From Pholiota molesta (lineage: Eukaryota; Basidiomycota; Agaricomycetes; Agaricales; Strophariaceae), in assembly GCA_014925825.1 (NCBI GenBank), contig JACGCK010000098.1, forward strand, positions 108,400-172,399: DNA of 64,000 bases, written 5' to 3'. The translations under genes and the position numbers were made by a program. Below, one piece after another: positions 20,950 to 33,469 of the stretch. Below the pieces are notes generated by a model that was not told the DNA's origin, made no database searches, and saw only the letters and a list, made by a program, of their open reading frames with translations. Every line of letters starts with the position of its first letter. The first letter of the stretch is position 1.

Positions 20950-23900
20950 ATGAGCCGCATAGCTGCTCTCCTACGGTCAGCGCCGACAGTACGGCCTGGC
21001 CTGGCCCCGCCACGTGCTGCCCTGCTGGCGCACCGCTATTTTTCAGCGTCGTCTGCGGCATTCGTACGCAATGGGACCTCCGTAAAGGCGCCCAGATGGA
21101 TCAACGCAAAGGCGCCCCAGGACGCGCCACCAAAAGGGAACGGGAACGAGGAGAAGAAAAAGGACGAGCCTGAGCAGGACAAAACACCGGAACAGCCGAC
21201 CACGCCATCGAAGGCTCCTGCGACATCATCATCTTCGCCCTCCACGCCCTCCTCCGACAGCCCTGTATCACCACCTCCGTCGTCTAATGCCCCTCCCCCA
21301 CCTTCAAATCCCGGTTCCATAGCCAAACAGAGTATTCCCGAAAATTACCCCCAGGTCCTCGCGCTGCCTATCGCGCGGCGGCCCCTCTTCCCCGGCTTTT
21401 ACAAAGCTGTCGTCGTCCGCAACCCTGCGGTCGTCGCGGCCATTAAGGACATGATGAAACGCGGCCAGCCTTACCTCGGTGCTTTCCTCCTCAAGGACGA
21501 AAACGCCGACAGCGATGTGATTACGGATATCAACTCGGTGCACTCCGTCGGCGTCTTCGCGCAGATTACCAGCGTCTTCGCTGCTGCCGGACGCGGTGGC
21601 GAAGGCGACGAAAAGGAGGAAGGCCTAACGGCCGTCCTATACCCGCACCGCAGGATCAAGATAACGGAACTGGTCAAAGCCGGCGGCGCGCGCAGCCACC
21701 TCCAAGAGGAGCCGCAAACCGTCGCGCCGCCCACGCCGCCCCCATCGCCCGGCCCCGCCACGGAGCTCACCGCGCCGCACCAGACCGCGTTCCTGCACCA
21801 GCACGACGTGTCGATCGTGAACGTCGAGAACCTGCAGACGCAGCCGTACCGGAAGGACGACCAGCACATCCGCGCGTTCATGTCCGAGATCGTGTCCGTG
21901 TTCAAGGACATCGCGCAGCTGAACCCGCTGTTCCGCGACCAGATCACGAACTTCAGCATCAACCAGGTCGCCGCGAACGTGTTTGACGAGCCGGACAAGC
22001 TCGCGGACTTTGCGGCCGCGGTGAGCACGGGCGAGGTCGGCGAGCTGCAGGACGTGCTCGAGAGCCTCGTCGTGGATGACCGTCTGCGCAAGGCGCTGCT
22101 CGTGCTCAAGAAGGAGCTGATCAACGCGCAGCTGCAGTCCAAGCTATCGAGGGACGTGGACTCGAAGATCGCGAAGAGGCAAAGGGAGTATTATCTGATG
22201 GAGCAGCTGAAGGGGATCAAGAAGGAGCTCGGGATGGAGAGCGATGGGAAGGATAAGCTGATTGAGAAGTTTAGGGAGAGGGCGGCGGGGCTGGTCATGC
22301 CGGAGGGCGTGAAGAAGGTGTTTGAGGAGGAGCTGAGCAAGCTGCAGGGGCTCGAGCCTGCGGCGAGCGAGGCGAATGTGACGCGGAATTATCTGGATTG
22401 GCTTACTCAGGTATGTGTCTTCTCCCAATTTCTTTCTCGAATCCTTCACGTCATTAATTCTCTAATTGCGATTTGTTTTTTTCGTCCACTTTCTCTCATC
22501 TATCTATACTCACCACACACCCGCAGATCCCTTGGGGCCGTTCAACGCCCGAAAACATCTCGCTTCCGCACGCTACGCGCGTGCTCAACGAGGACCACTA
22601 CGGCCTATCCGACATCAAGTCGCGCATCCTCGAGTTCCTCGCCGTCGGCAAGCTCCGGGGCACCGTGCAGGGCAAGATCATTTGCCTGGTCGGCCCGCCC
22701 GGTGTCGGGAAGACGAGTATCGGGAAGAGCATTGCGCGCGCGCTCGGGAGGCGGTTCTTTAGGTTCAGTGTTGGGGGCTTGACAGATGTTGCGGAGGTCA
22801 AGGGGCATAGGAGGACTTACGTTGGGTGCGTCGGCGTTTTGTGATTCTTTTGGTAAGATTTTTACTCATTCGTTTTTTTCTCTTTCGTACAGCGCGCTTC
22901 CGGGCAAGATTATTCAGGCGCTAAAGCGCGTTGAGACGGAGAACCCACTCGTGCTCATCGACGAGGTGGACAAGATCGGCCGCGGACACAACGGAGACCC
23001 TTCGAGCGCGCTGCTCGAGATGCTCGATCCGGAGCAGAACAGCAGCTTCCTTGACCACTAGTATGTACCCTGTGCTTCCCACGTACATCGTGCGTCCGTT
23101 ATTGACCACCCTACCATATGTAGCATGGACGTGCCTGTCGACCTCTCGCGCGTGCTCTTCGTGTGCACGGCGAACAACCTCTCGACGATCCCCGCGCCGC
23201 TGCTCGACCGCATGGAGGTGCTCGAGGTGTCTGGCTATGTGTCCGAGGAGAAGCTGGCGATCGCGTCGCGGTACCTCGCGCCGCAGGCGAAGGAGCAGAG
23301 CGGGCTCGGGAGCGTGGACGTGACGCTGGATATGGACGCGGTGGAGAGCCTCATCCGGTGGTACTGCAGGGAGAGCGGGGTGCGGAATCTGAAGAAGTAT
23401 ATTGAGAAGGTGCGTTTTGCTTTTGCGTTTGCTTGTGGTGCATGATGTTGATGGGCGCATTCGTGCTGGTATGCTAGATCTACAGGAAGGCTGCGCTTAA
23501 GCTCGTCGAGGACCTCGGCGAGGAGGTGTTGCCCGAGCCTGGTGCTGCCGCTGCCGGTGCAAAAGCTGGGGACGCGGCGACAGCGCAAAAGGAGCAGAAA
23601 CACGAAGGCGTCAAGGAGAAGGTGGAGCACCACGCGCCCACCGTCGGCGGCGTGCCCCCGCCCAACGACCCCCACATCCCCGCCGAGCCGGCGTCGGAGC
23701 CGCAGCAGGACACCAACGCCATCCCTGCGGCCGTCGTCAGCACGTCCACGGACGGCTCGCCGACGACGACGACGCGGCCGCCGATGCAGATCCCGTCGAC
23801 GGTGCATGTGCATATCACATCGACGAACCTGAAGGACTATGTGGGGCCGCCGATATACCACCAGGACCGGCTCTATAGCAAGCCGCCGCCTGCGGGTGTG

Positions 23901-24633
23901 AGCACGGGGCTTGGGTACCTGGGGAATGGGAGTGGTGCGGTGATGCCGATCGAGGCCATGGTGCGTTCTATCCTCTTGTCCGCGTTGGCCTAGGCGTGCT
24001 GATTTTTGCGCGTTCGTTCGTTTGTCTGTAGAGCATGCCCGGCAAGGGCGCTCTGCAGCTGACAGGTAAACTGGGCGAGGTCATCCGCGAGTCGGCGCAG
24101 ATCGGGCTGTCGTGGGTGCGCGCGCACGCGTTCGACCTCGGGATCACGAAGGATAGGAAGGAGCAGTTCCTGACGGACCGGGATGTGCATGTGCACATGC
24201 CCGAGGGCAGCATTGGGAAGGAGGGCCCGAGCGCGGGCACCGCCATCCTTAGCGCCTTTGTGAGCCTGTTCACGGGGATGCCGATTAATCCTGATATTGG
24301 TGCGTGGGCCTTTGTGGCGTGCTTCGCCTATGTCTATGGGTTACTGACCTTGTAGTTTTTTTATTGTGCGCAGCTATGACCGGCGAGATCTCGCTCGTGG
24401 GCCAGGTGCTGCCCGTCGGCGGTCTGAAGGAGAAGATCCTCGCCGCGCACCGGGCGGGGATCAAGACGATTCTCGCGCCCGCGGCGAACCAGGCGGACAT
24501 CGAGGAGAACGTGCCGGCGAGCGTGAAGGAGGGGATCCGGTTCGTGTATGTGGAGAACGTGAACCAGGTGCTGCAGGAGGTGTTCGCGGAGAGCGAGCAG
24601 GTGGCGAAGTGGCGGGAGACGCTGCCGCCTTAG
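20950..24633 (+). CDS. PIM1: Mitochondrial Lon protease (PIM1-type)
   Basis: Seven exons (20950-22410, 22527-22825, 22893-23060, 23124-23409, 23478-23960, 24032-24299, 24374-24633) code for 1074 residues, all phases matching. The N-terminus is Arg/Ala-rich without acidic residues ([20 protein letters not shown]), a mitochondrial presequence. A Pro/Ser/Lys-rich linker follows, then the Lon substrate-binding domain (from [14 protein letters not shown]), the AAA+ domain with Walker A GPPGVGKT at about 543-550 and Walker B VLIDEVDK, and the serine protease domain. The catalytic pair is Ser966 in GPSAG and Lys1009 in [11 protein letters not shown]. Lon degrades oxidised or misfolded matrix proteins and is ATP-dependent. 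Between the AAA+ and protease domains lies a low-complexity insertion of about 90 residues (Ala, Pro, Thr, Glu rich), as in other fungal orthologues. Codon use is strongly GC-biased, suggesting good expression. Confidence 0.97.
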
Positions 24634-25182
24634 ATTGGGCGGTGAGCGCGTTTGCTGCCTGGCTTCTGCCTGGGTGTATTTGGGTGTGTGGGTTTGGAGG
24701 TGCTTTGCGGCTCTGCTGTGTAATGCACTTATGCGCTTCAAGAAAGTGGTGCGACTCCACTCATCATCACCACCAACCACTGCCACGCTATGCTGTCAAC
24801 TAGAGCAATCTCAAGATTCATGCTTGCATCGTGCGTACGCACATTTACTTATACGCTTTCCCTTTATCTTTCTTCATATTCACCTTTCATCGTACAAGCT
24901 ATAATATTATCATTTACATTCGTGTATTTTAGATCGTCTCACCAATTTGAACCCAACTCATCATTATACATGCATTTGATCTTGTTTATTTCGTCTGAGG
25001 GCTCTCGGAGCATTGTCACCGATCGCCACCATGACTCAAGAGGCCCAAGCCGCAAGCGCTGTAATAAATCTTGCCACCAAATTTGGTGTATCCTTGCACT
25101 CTTCGGTGGCATTGTTTGTTTGGTTTTTTTCTTCTTTGACCTTCGAGTGGCAATGGCCCAACAATGGCCTGCCACTGTAGTA

Positions 25183-25188
25183 TATAAA
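25183..25188 (+). promoter_or_regulatory. TATA-like box of the F-box gene at 25274
   Basis: TATAAA about 90 bp before the ATG at 25274, with CCAAT-like CAATGG motifs 20-35 bp further up. The upstream in-frame ATG at 25202 is only 14 bp from it, which argues for 25274 as the true start. Confidence 0.5.
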
Positions 25189-25273
25189 GATAAAGCGCGT
25201 TATGGATGGGCGCATTTCCTTAGTCCTATCATTACCCAGATCTAGTCAACACTCGAACACGACGAAACCAAGC

Positions 25274-27145
25274 ATGGCTTCCCTCATATCTCACTTTGGG
25301 ACCAACTATACGCCTACCGACGAGGAGCTCCTGGAGATCCGCAGTCTGCTCGTAGCACCCACTGCTGGGCTCGCGGAGTTGGACGCTGAAATGGCGCGGA
25401 AACTAGCTGAGCACGAGGCCCTTCATCGACAGCACATGAAGCTTTCGCTCGAGTTCGCCGACTATCGCGCTCTCGCGTCACCCATGCGCAGGCTGCCCAT
25501 CGATGTCCTCCGCGAGATACTCATCCATTGCCTTCCGACAGGCCACAACGCGATCCTTAGCCACAAAGAGGCGCCCATACTCCTGACACACGTCTGCAGC
25601 GCCTGGCGCACCATTGCTTTTACCACTCCTGCGTTATGGGCCTCTATGCACATGCCCGTGCCACCGCCTCTTGCCGATGACCGAATTTTCATGTCAGAGG
25701 TGCAGCGAGAAAAGTTTCGGATTGATACATTGAACGTCGTGCGGCAGCGGACCAGGTCCATGGAAGAGTGGCTGATGCGCTCTGGTGCGTGTAGGTTGAG
25801 CATCTCATTGTACGATCAGGAACACTTCAACGAAGATGCGAACGCCAATTACGAAGGATTCCTCGATATAATCATACCGCACTCCAAGCGGTGGCACTCG
25901 ATGAGTTTCAGTACATCTGTGAACTGCATCCAGCGCATCGCTGCACTCTCTGCCGACGACGTCCCCGCACTTGAGGAGATTGATATAAACATGACTAGCT
26001 TCTTCTTACATCTACATATCGTTGGGGAAGACCCTATCAAGGCGATGGCCAAGTGGACCGATTCATCTTTCTTTAGTGCCCCTCGTCTCCACCGCGTGTC
26101 GTTCAAAAACCTCAATGAGGATATCAATACGCTACCTCTCCGCTGGCAGCAGTTAACTCACATATCGCTCACGGGTACTACAGTTGGCGCCGGGGATATG
26201 AGGCTCCGCAACATCACCGAACTTCTAATGAAGTGCCCCATGCTCATTTCAGCGAAGCTTGAGATATCATACTACGAGCCAACCTTGTTTGCGACCTCGC
26301 ATTCCCAGCCATCGCAGTCGACATACACGAACCCAATCGTGCTCTCCAACCTTGCAGATCTCTCAGTGCATAACGGCGGGTCGGAGCTTTCAGCGTTCTT
26401 TGCGATGCTGGACGTGCCACGACTGACGACGCTCGAGTACACCACCAATGACACGGCCGCGGTGCAGCCTGCTTGCCAGTTCATCGCGCTCCTGGAACGC
26501 ATCAGCGGCACGCTGACCAGCTTGACGACCGACGCACAGATGTACTCCCGCAAGGATTTCTTGGCGGTACTCAAAGCAGCCCGCCGAATCAAGACATTTT
26601 CCAATCATCGCAGAAAGCTGATTCGCTCTCAGCGTTTGTGGGCAGACCAAGGACATAATGTGCAACACTATGATGACACTTTTTTGGGTATGTTGGTAGG
26701 CCGACGATTACGTTCTGTTGAGAAGGTAAATCGCAAGGTGGACGTATATACGGAGCCAGAAGAGGTTCGTGTGAAAGAGCCTGGAGAGACCATCGCGGAG
26801 GATTACTCCCAGATTCTTCTCCCCGAGCTGGAGAGCTTGAATTGCCACCTTCCTGTGAGCTTCACGGATGAAGGATTGCTTGAATTTCTCAGTTTGCGCC
26901 AAAACCCAGTCCAGGGCGCGGCGGCCGCTGGCACATCTATTCTGTCTGATGCTCCCTATACCAGGCTACAACACTGCTCGATCGACTTTGCAAGAGAAAA
27001 GACGCGGCCGATGTCTGAGGAGATTGAGGCGTTCAAGAAGGCGGGGCTCGCATTGTACCTGTCATATCTCCCCACGGAATCGAGCGGTGCATTCTCACCA
27101 GCAGAGGGCATTCTAAGCAAAAGGATCCCTTTTTATCCTTCGTAA
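25274..27145 (+). CDS. Long F-box protein, intronless
   Basis: A single exon encodes 623 residues. The first 70 or so residues form a heptad-like charged segment (ELDAEMARKLAEHEALHRQH), probably a coiled coil. It leads into the F-box core (MRRLPIDVLREILIHCLP) and the motif LTHVCSAWRTIAFTTPALWA, classic for Agaricomycete F-box proteins. The rest is a leucine-rich-like region with regular hydrophobic spacing. It is predicted to recruit unknown targets to an SCF ubiquitin ligase. A diverged and frameshifted relative lies at 48239-50144 in the opposite orientation. The coding sequence shows no break. Confidence 0.85.
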   Translation: MASLISHFGTNYTPTDEELLEIRSLLVAPTAGLAELDAEMARKLAEHEALHRQHMKLSLEFADYRALASPMRRLPIDVLREILIHCLPTGHNAILSHKEAPILLTHVCSAWRTIAFTTPALWASMHMPVPPPLADDRIFMSEVQREKFRIDTLNVVRQRTRSMEEWLMRSGACRLSISLYDQEHFNEDANANYEGFLDIIIPHSKRWHSMSFSTSVNCIQRIAALSADDVPALEEIDINMTSFFLHLHIVGEDPIKAMAKWTDSSFFSAPRLHRVSFKNLNEDINTLPLRWQQLTHISLTGTTVGAGDMRLRNITELLMKCPMLISAKLEISYYEPTLFATSHSQPSQSTYTNPIVLSNLADLSVHNGGSELSAFFAMLDVPRLTTLEYTTNDTAAVQPACQFIALLERISGTLTSLTTDAQMYSRKDFLAVLKAARRIKTFSNHRRKLIRSQRLWADQGHNVQHYDDTFLGMLVGRRLRSVEKVNRKVDVYTEPEEVRVKEPGETIAEDYSQILLPELESLNCHLPVSFTDEGLLEFLSLRQNPVQGAAAAGTSILSDAPYTRLQHCSIDFAREKTRPMSEEIEAFKKAGLALYLSYLPTESSGAFSPAEGILSKRIPFYPS

Positions 27146-28149
27146 GATAGGTAGCGAGTTTAGAATTATACCTGAATAAAACGTGGATAAAAGCGGAAAG
27201 TAGAGATTGCAGGCGTACCGGACATCTCGATATATCAACCCTTGCTATAGCAAGAGCGGGTTGATATATCAGAACCTGTGCTAGAGGAGGGTGATCGTTG
27301 ATATATCACCCTCCTCTCGCGGGCCGTGGTTATCCCTTGCCAATGTTTTACCCCTACGGCATTATCCGCGCGGCAGCGCGGGAATTTTTTTGGCAAAAGC
27401 GCCTCTCTGGCGCGCGATTCTTAGTCATCCCGCCATCATCTGAAGAAAGGTACATTATGCCCATTCGTCACAATCAATCTCACGGAACCTATTTGTGTTC
27501 CTGATCTCGCATCCTTTAGCATGCGCCTCTACCCTCGCCACCGCCGTTGCCACGCTCCTTCGCGCATTTACAGCCACTCCCTTGCCACCGCTGCTCCCTC
27601 GCGCTATCCAGCCCCGTTTCCCGCCTTCCAACCCTGCTTCCCGCCCTCTAGTACTTGCACCTTCTTTGTCTCGGGTAGGGCTATCCGCCCTCAATATCCC
27701 ATCATTCACCGAGGCCGAGGCCGAAAGATGCTGTGCCAATTAGCGCCCATGTGTATGACCGCCGCCCGCTCCCTTGCGGTCCCTTCCCCGCACACCTTTG
27801 TGGCATCCAAACTGCTTCCATCATATAGATCTCTGCACACTAGTATAGCTTTGTATGCCCCATGTGGTCTAGGCAATAGACACAGAGTCATTCAGATGTA
27901 ATACCACACTTGGAATTGAACCAGTCAATATATTTCCTATCTAATCTAATCTACCCTACAACTTTATCTACTTTAATATTGTAAGATACTCTAACTGATC
28001 AACCTGCTTGCTGGCGAGTGAGCAAGAAGAGGGCAAGCGCGCGGCGTGCGGCTTGGCTGAGTTGCGGTAGCAAGCACTGGCATCACTGTGCAGTGCGGCG
28101 GCGTCGGGCTGGGCCTTCGTGCGCGGCGCGCCGCGGGTGCGTGCTGACA

Positions 28150-28490
28150 TCGCATCGGGCTGGGAGCCTGGGCCTGCATGCGTGATGGCGGTGCGGGGCG
28201 GCCTTTCCCGCCTGACAGGGCGTATGCTGCACGGACAATGTCGTGGTGCTGTGGGGGTGGGCTAGTACGATTGGGGGGGTGCGGTGGCCGATGCACCTGG
28301 GGCGCCGTGCTCGGTGGCATCGGGCTGGGCTTGCATGCACTGCAGTGGCGTGCTGACATGGCGGCACGGGGGCGCCTTTCCCACCTGACAGGGCGTACGG
28401 CTGGACGGATGGTGAAGTGGCGCTGTGGTGGGTTAGCGTGATTGGCGGGGAGCGGCAGTGCACATACCTGGGGCGCCATGCTCGACGGCG
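28150..28490. repeat. GC-rich imperfect tandem repeat inside the transposon
   Basis: Two units of about 165-172 bp share GCATCGGGCTGGG (28152 and 28317), CCTGACAGGGCGTA (about 28212 and 28385) and CCTGGGGCGCC near their ends. Similarity is moderate. A shorter related piece lies just upstream. Confidence 0.65.
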
Positions 28491-29219
28491 CCTCCATGTC
28501 CTCCAGCAGCTCTCGTGGGTGCGGTCCTTTCCCCCGCGGTGCCTCCGGTCAGCCTCTGAGGCTCTCCCTTGGCATCCTTTGCCTTCCACGGCTCCCTCTT
28601 CTGCGGCGCTCTCTCGCCTGCTCGCACTTGCAGCATCTTGTGGTGCATGGTTGGGCACTGGGTCTTGTGGTGTTTTGCTGTCGCAGGCGCTCCATTGGTT
28701 GCTGGGTGGGGTGGTCTATGTGTTTGCACTCGTCATCGGCTGGTGGTGACGTGGACTGCATGATTTGGTGGCTGGCGTGCTCAGTGGTTCTTGGCAGATG
28801 CTGGTTGGCGTGCCCAACGGCCACCATGGTTGGTGGATGCAGATTTGCAGGTACTTACCGATGAAGAAATGGCGGGGCAATGAATTTGATGCCATCATTA
28901 GCACTGAGGTTTGAGATATGTTTGCGATTGTCAGTTCATTGTGGTAGAACTACGTTAGTGTCCACTTAGAGAAGCACATATTCTGAAACTAGAAGATTAT
29001 CTCTATTTAATAAGATACATTCATTTTTTTTGTTCAGGACAAGTTCCAGGATCCTCAATAGGGTTTCTATATGATACCTCAATGATATGCGTCGAATACT
29101 GGCGCATTCACTCTTCCCTTATATTAACTAATTTCCATGAATCAGATCTGTATCATCTACTGAACATGTATATCTTTTTTGGCCCCAATAGTGCAAGTAT
29201 TACGGTGTAGAATGGCAGA

Positions 29220-29304
29220 GGATCGCAAACTTATCGCAAACATCTGATCGCGAACATGTGTCTTGCATGTTCGCGATCAGATGTTTGCGATAAGTTTGCG
29301 ATCC
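29220..29304. repeat. Perfect 39-bp inverted repeat with 7-nt loop
   Basis: The arms 29220-29258 and 29266-29304 are exact reverse complements. Each begins or ends with GGATCGCAAACTTATCGC and the loop is TGTCTTG. Each arm itself contains the direct repeat ATCGCAAAC/TATCGCAAAC. The hairpin lies in the AT-rich centre of the 27.2-31.0 kb transposon. Confidence 0.95.
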
Positions 29305-32039
29305 ATGTGAGTACAACACTTCATGCTTGGAGAACTTGAGCATATATAGTAGACACAATTTGGTTCTATACTGATCTATCTTCCCAATTTATAAGATCTT
29401 TTTTACTGACAGGCATGGGTGCGTGAACGCAGAGACAACTAAGCAACAATTTATATTCAAACATCATATCTACACTAGATACAAATAATCTATCTTATTT
29501 ATGAACATCTTATCTATATGGCTACGCACGCATGGTGAAATGGGATAATGTGCGCGTCTTGCTCCTCACCAAGTCCTTCGGGGTGCTCGCCTTCACCTGT
29601 GCCACCCGATGCCCACTTGGGGCTTGCCTGGTCCCCGCTTCTCGCCTCCCACCAACCACAGCTGTTCCAATCCGCCACTGCAGGCAGGCAGTGCCCATGC
29701 TCTATGCATGCCTGCCTACCCACACCCTGCAGCAGCGGGTGAAGAGGTGACAGTGAGCGATGGTGACCTATGCGTCGCCGTTGCTCGTTGTCTCCCCATG
29801 CAGCCCCTGTGCTAACCCAGCACCACCGCATGTGGTGATGCAGCAACAGACAGCCCCGCCATCAGCTGGCGGACTGCGTCCGTTGTATGTAGTACGAGGG
29901 CCGTCGCTGGCTGGGCGAGCCTCAGAGGCATGGGCATGGGCACGGAGTCCGGTGGGCTCGGGAAACGGCAGGGTAGGGAGAGATCGTGGGTGGGAGGCGA
30001 GCGGCGGCGCTGGGGTGGCTGGGTTCGTGCATGCCACCTCGTCACGACAACGTGGCGCGCACAGACCAGGCGGGCGGCTGGGGTGCGGTGACTGTGGCCA
30101 CGGCCCACGCGATGGCATGAAGAAGGGAGAACGGGGGGCGGTGGCCGCGTCCCTCGTCGCCGAGAGCGGATACTGTGGGGAGGTGGATGTGTGTGAGCGG
30201 GTGGACAAGGTGGGCGGCGCGACGGGTGCACCTGCTGGGTCTCCCGCTCTCGGGTCTCCCTTTCATCCGACGGTGTTTCCCAAAGCGAGAACCCACATCC
30301 CTATCGCAGGGGAGGGGCTCGACGGGGGTGTGGTGGTGGTACGAGGAAGAGATCAACCGTGGTTCAACACAGTTGATGGGCATCTCGGCAAATGCCGAAA
30401 CGCGAGCGTGTCATCGAACACAATTGTATCGATTGAAAACAATTTTTTTTTGCTACAAAATGCTCGAAAAAAATCAATTCACACGCAATATATGGCGTAC
30501 ACTACAAGAACTATCGGTAACGTGAACAGGAGGGACGGGAGAGCGTAGCCGTGAGGGCGCGCGGGAGGGCAGGGAGAGGGCGCGCGCGCAGCTGCTGCCA
30601 GCCGCTAGCGCAGGCGTTTGCCCGATCCGATATAGGCAAGCGATCGCGATCGCGTGCGGAGAGCGTGCCTGAATTATTGCGCCCGAGCCCCATTTTGGAT
30701 GGGGGCGCGCCCGGGCGCGCCACCAAGCGATTATGCCCTAGGGCCGCTGTCTTTCAAATCGGATTGGGCGGATGGCGCGCTGCCAGGCAAAGGAGGCGCC
30801 CAGATCAGAGGAGAATGATATATCAGAGGCTACCCAGAGGGTACCCTCCTCTATATACAAGCTCAGAGGAGGGTGATATATCAATGATCACCCTCCTCTA
30901 GTACAGGCTCTGATATATCAACCTGCTCTTGCTATAGCAAGGGTTGATATATCAACATGTCCGGTACAGGTGGAGATTGGAACAAGGCTGCCATCAGCAC
31001 ATGAAACAAAAATAAATTCAATCTGAACCATTGTACAAATGCTTCGGAAATTAATGTAATTAATGTTATGGACATACATTTAGGCGCCTACAATAACGTA
31101 GCGTGCTCTGGTCGACAGGACGCGGTGATGCAGCTTTCTGGAGGACCATTTGTCTTGTCCAGATCATAACGCGACATAAGATACATTGTCAGGTTGAATT
31201 GAAGTCAAAACTAGTCTTTCTCACGTAGCTCATTCATTCGAATAAGAATCAGAAGAATCAGAAGAATCACATTGAAGAGCACTGTTGGCTGTAGACTCAT
31301 CCGGAAAGACCTTGTTGAAAAATGCCTGAAGCGCCTTCACATATCCTGGCTGTCCATGTGTATTGTCTGTATGGCAGATAGTCAATCTCCTGGAAGGAAC
31401 ATACGAAACGAAAGGCAACAGACCATGGTCGCCAAACTCGAATGTAAAGAACTCATCCCTTGTCTCCTGCTCTTGGGTGTCCGTCTCAGAATGCTTTCCG
31501 TCGTCGGCATGTCGAGTCCTCCTCATTAGATGCTGAATTGAACCCCATCGTCCTCCTTTCAAATGCCTTGTCTTATGACATGATTCATGGGCAAAAATTA
31601 TAACGCCTGTTAAATGCTGTTAAATGCCAGGAAGCTGTTACATGGTGGGTTACTTTTGGGTTACTTAAGCAGGGTTGGGTTGCATGGTCGGGTTGCATGT
31701 AGAATTTGGATTTACAGTCCGACAGTGATCCGGCTGATCTGTCCCATATTTGGGAATATCTCAAGATGCCGCCGCTGCTGCCGTTGTTCGGACAGTTACC
31801 GGCCTCCTCCGTGCTCGCTGTTTCGATAGCAAGCTGCTTATTTTTCTTACTTTCATAAATTTACAAAATATATAAATGAAAGTGTCCTTCCAGTGGAGTG
31901 CTCAGTGAATACATATAGTATGGCAGGTGGAAATTAGACCGTCTTCAAATGTGCAGAAAGAATAGTATAAAATGACATTCTCCTTGACATCTATTCCCTG
32001 ACACAGACTTTATAGAAGTTCCTATTATTGTGTCCTTCT

Positions 32040-32800
32040 CAAGGGGTACGCGCCGGCAAATTCCGACATATCAGGTAGGGGGGAGGGGAGGGGTCCAGCA
32101 ACCTTATTTTTTTTTCTTATGCATACTTATGTAGACTCTTTGAGTATCAATTTCTATATTGTAAAACCCTTCAATACAACTTGAACTTCATCTGTAATGT
32201 ATTCTGCATGGATAGAAGCACACAGGACTCATACAGTACACTGAATTCAAGCCTTCTCCAAGCCTGATCAGTAATCACACCAAAGGTCAATTAAAACTCT
32301 GCTTAAAAATGGAATTGACTGACATTTGTTTGCTTTCCTTCAGCACAGCACGGTGCAGCAGGCGGTGGGTGGCCGTCGTCGCATTGTACGAAAGCCACGG
32401 GATGATGTGGCAGCAGTGGTGGCTGTCGTCATTGTTGTCATGTGCAGGTGTCGTGGGATGATGTGGCGGCAGTGGTGGCCATCATCATGCACAGGCATTG
32501 CGGGTGCGTGACATGGTGGTGGTGGCTGGCGGGCATCGTTAGCATGTATGTGTGTATGCGCATGGGTGTGTGGTAGGAGATGGGGATGGTAGGGGGACTT
32601 TCGTACAACACGACGATGGCCACATCAAGACCACATGCACACCAATGGCATTGTCGCCTACTATATTTAGGATGCTGGGATCATTTCGGCCATCATCAAA
32701 TTGCCTTTTTAGGAAGGAAGAGGGGGGGAGGGGGACCCAAAATCTGCTTATTTTTGTAAATTGACATGATATATATTATTTTTGTCTGGCGTACCCCTTG
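32040..32800. mobile_element. hAT-like MITE, 761 bp, perfect 8-bp target duplication
   Basis: The ends are CAAGGGGTACG and its exact complement CGTACCCCTTG. They are flanked by GTCCTTCT at 32032-32039 and 32801-32808. The size, 8-bp duplication and CA-start termini fit a non-autonomous hAT-type element. The interior has an imperfect repeat (GGGATGATGTGGC at about 32399 and 32456) and no coding potential. It sits inside the outer element. Confidence 0.85.
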
Positions 32801-33469
32801 GTCCTTCTCTTAACATTGGTTTGTAGGATAAAGCTTGAAAATTGTATGCTTGGGATCTCTCTGGATATAGACAGACATGTGTTCCTCCTCTCCCCCTTCC
32901 CATCAGCCCTCCATGCCTGTATATTCAAATATTTACATAAAGCTGCAGTGGCCATAGATAGCACCCCAAAGCATTCATAAGAGAGGTACCAAAATGAACA
33001 TTTTACATATATTAGGATGCTTTTAGAGCATTTTACGCCTATTGAATATATTATATATTATGTAAATTTATAAAAGTAAGAAAAATAAGCAGAAACGGAG
33101 CAAAAACGCGTACTTGCTATCGAAACAGCGAGCACGGAGGAGGCCGGGAACTAGGGATGCCGAAGTTCGGTTCTGTTCGGTTCTCAACCCCTTCAGCCAG
33201 AACCGAGAACCGAACCAGCAGAGAACCGACAGAACTGAGAACCGAACTGGAGCAGAACCGACAGAATCAGTTCTGTCGGTTCTGTCCGGTTCTGGAACCG
33301 GTTCGAACCGATGACAGCCTTGTCTGTTAATATTATGCATGAAATTGTGGGAGTTGCCCGGATAAAAATATTGCATCCAGAGTGGGAACTGCCAGGGCGC
33401 AGCCACCTCACCTAGCTGGCTTTGAATATTTTCCGCTCGTTTCTGGTCTCTCTGCTGCTCACTAGTGGC

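Larger units (their letters stand above)
27210..30972. mobile_element. Non-autonomous TIR transposon, 3.76 kb, 7-bp target duplication
   Basis: Terminal inverted repeats of about 108 bp (27210-27317 and 30865-30972) start CAGGCGTACCGGACAT and CACCTGTACCGGACAT and are about 90 percent identical. They contain the palindromes GTTGATATATCAAC and TTGCTATAGCAA and a GAGGAGGGTGAT/ATCACCCTCCTC hairpin. The element is flanked by GAGATTG at 27203-27209 and 30973-30979, read as a 7-bp target-site duplication. The interior alternates GC-rich blocks (28.0-28.9 and 29.5-30.3 kb) with AT-rich DNA and contains no transposase that I can recognise. The superfamily is unclear. The left end lies 64 bp beyond the stop of the F-box gene. 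Confidence 0.8.

Noticed and set aside
29760..30548. Open frame of 262 codons in the GC-rich part of the transposon
   Set aside because: Gly/Arg/Ala-rich composition, overlapping open frames on both strands and no motif; typical of chance frames in GC-rich DNA.
33152..33320. GGTTCGAACC-like motifs suggesting a tRNA T-loop
   Set aside because: They are part of the GGTTC-rich subterminal repeats of the hAT-like element; no cloverleaf can be formed around them.
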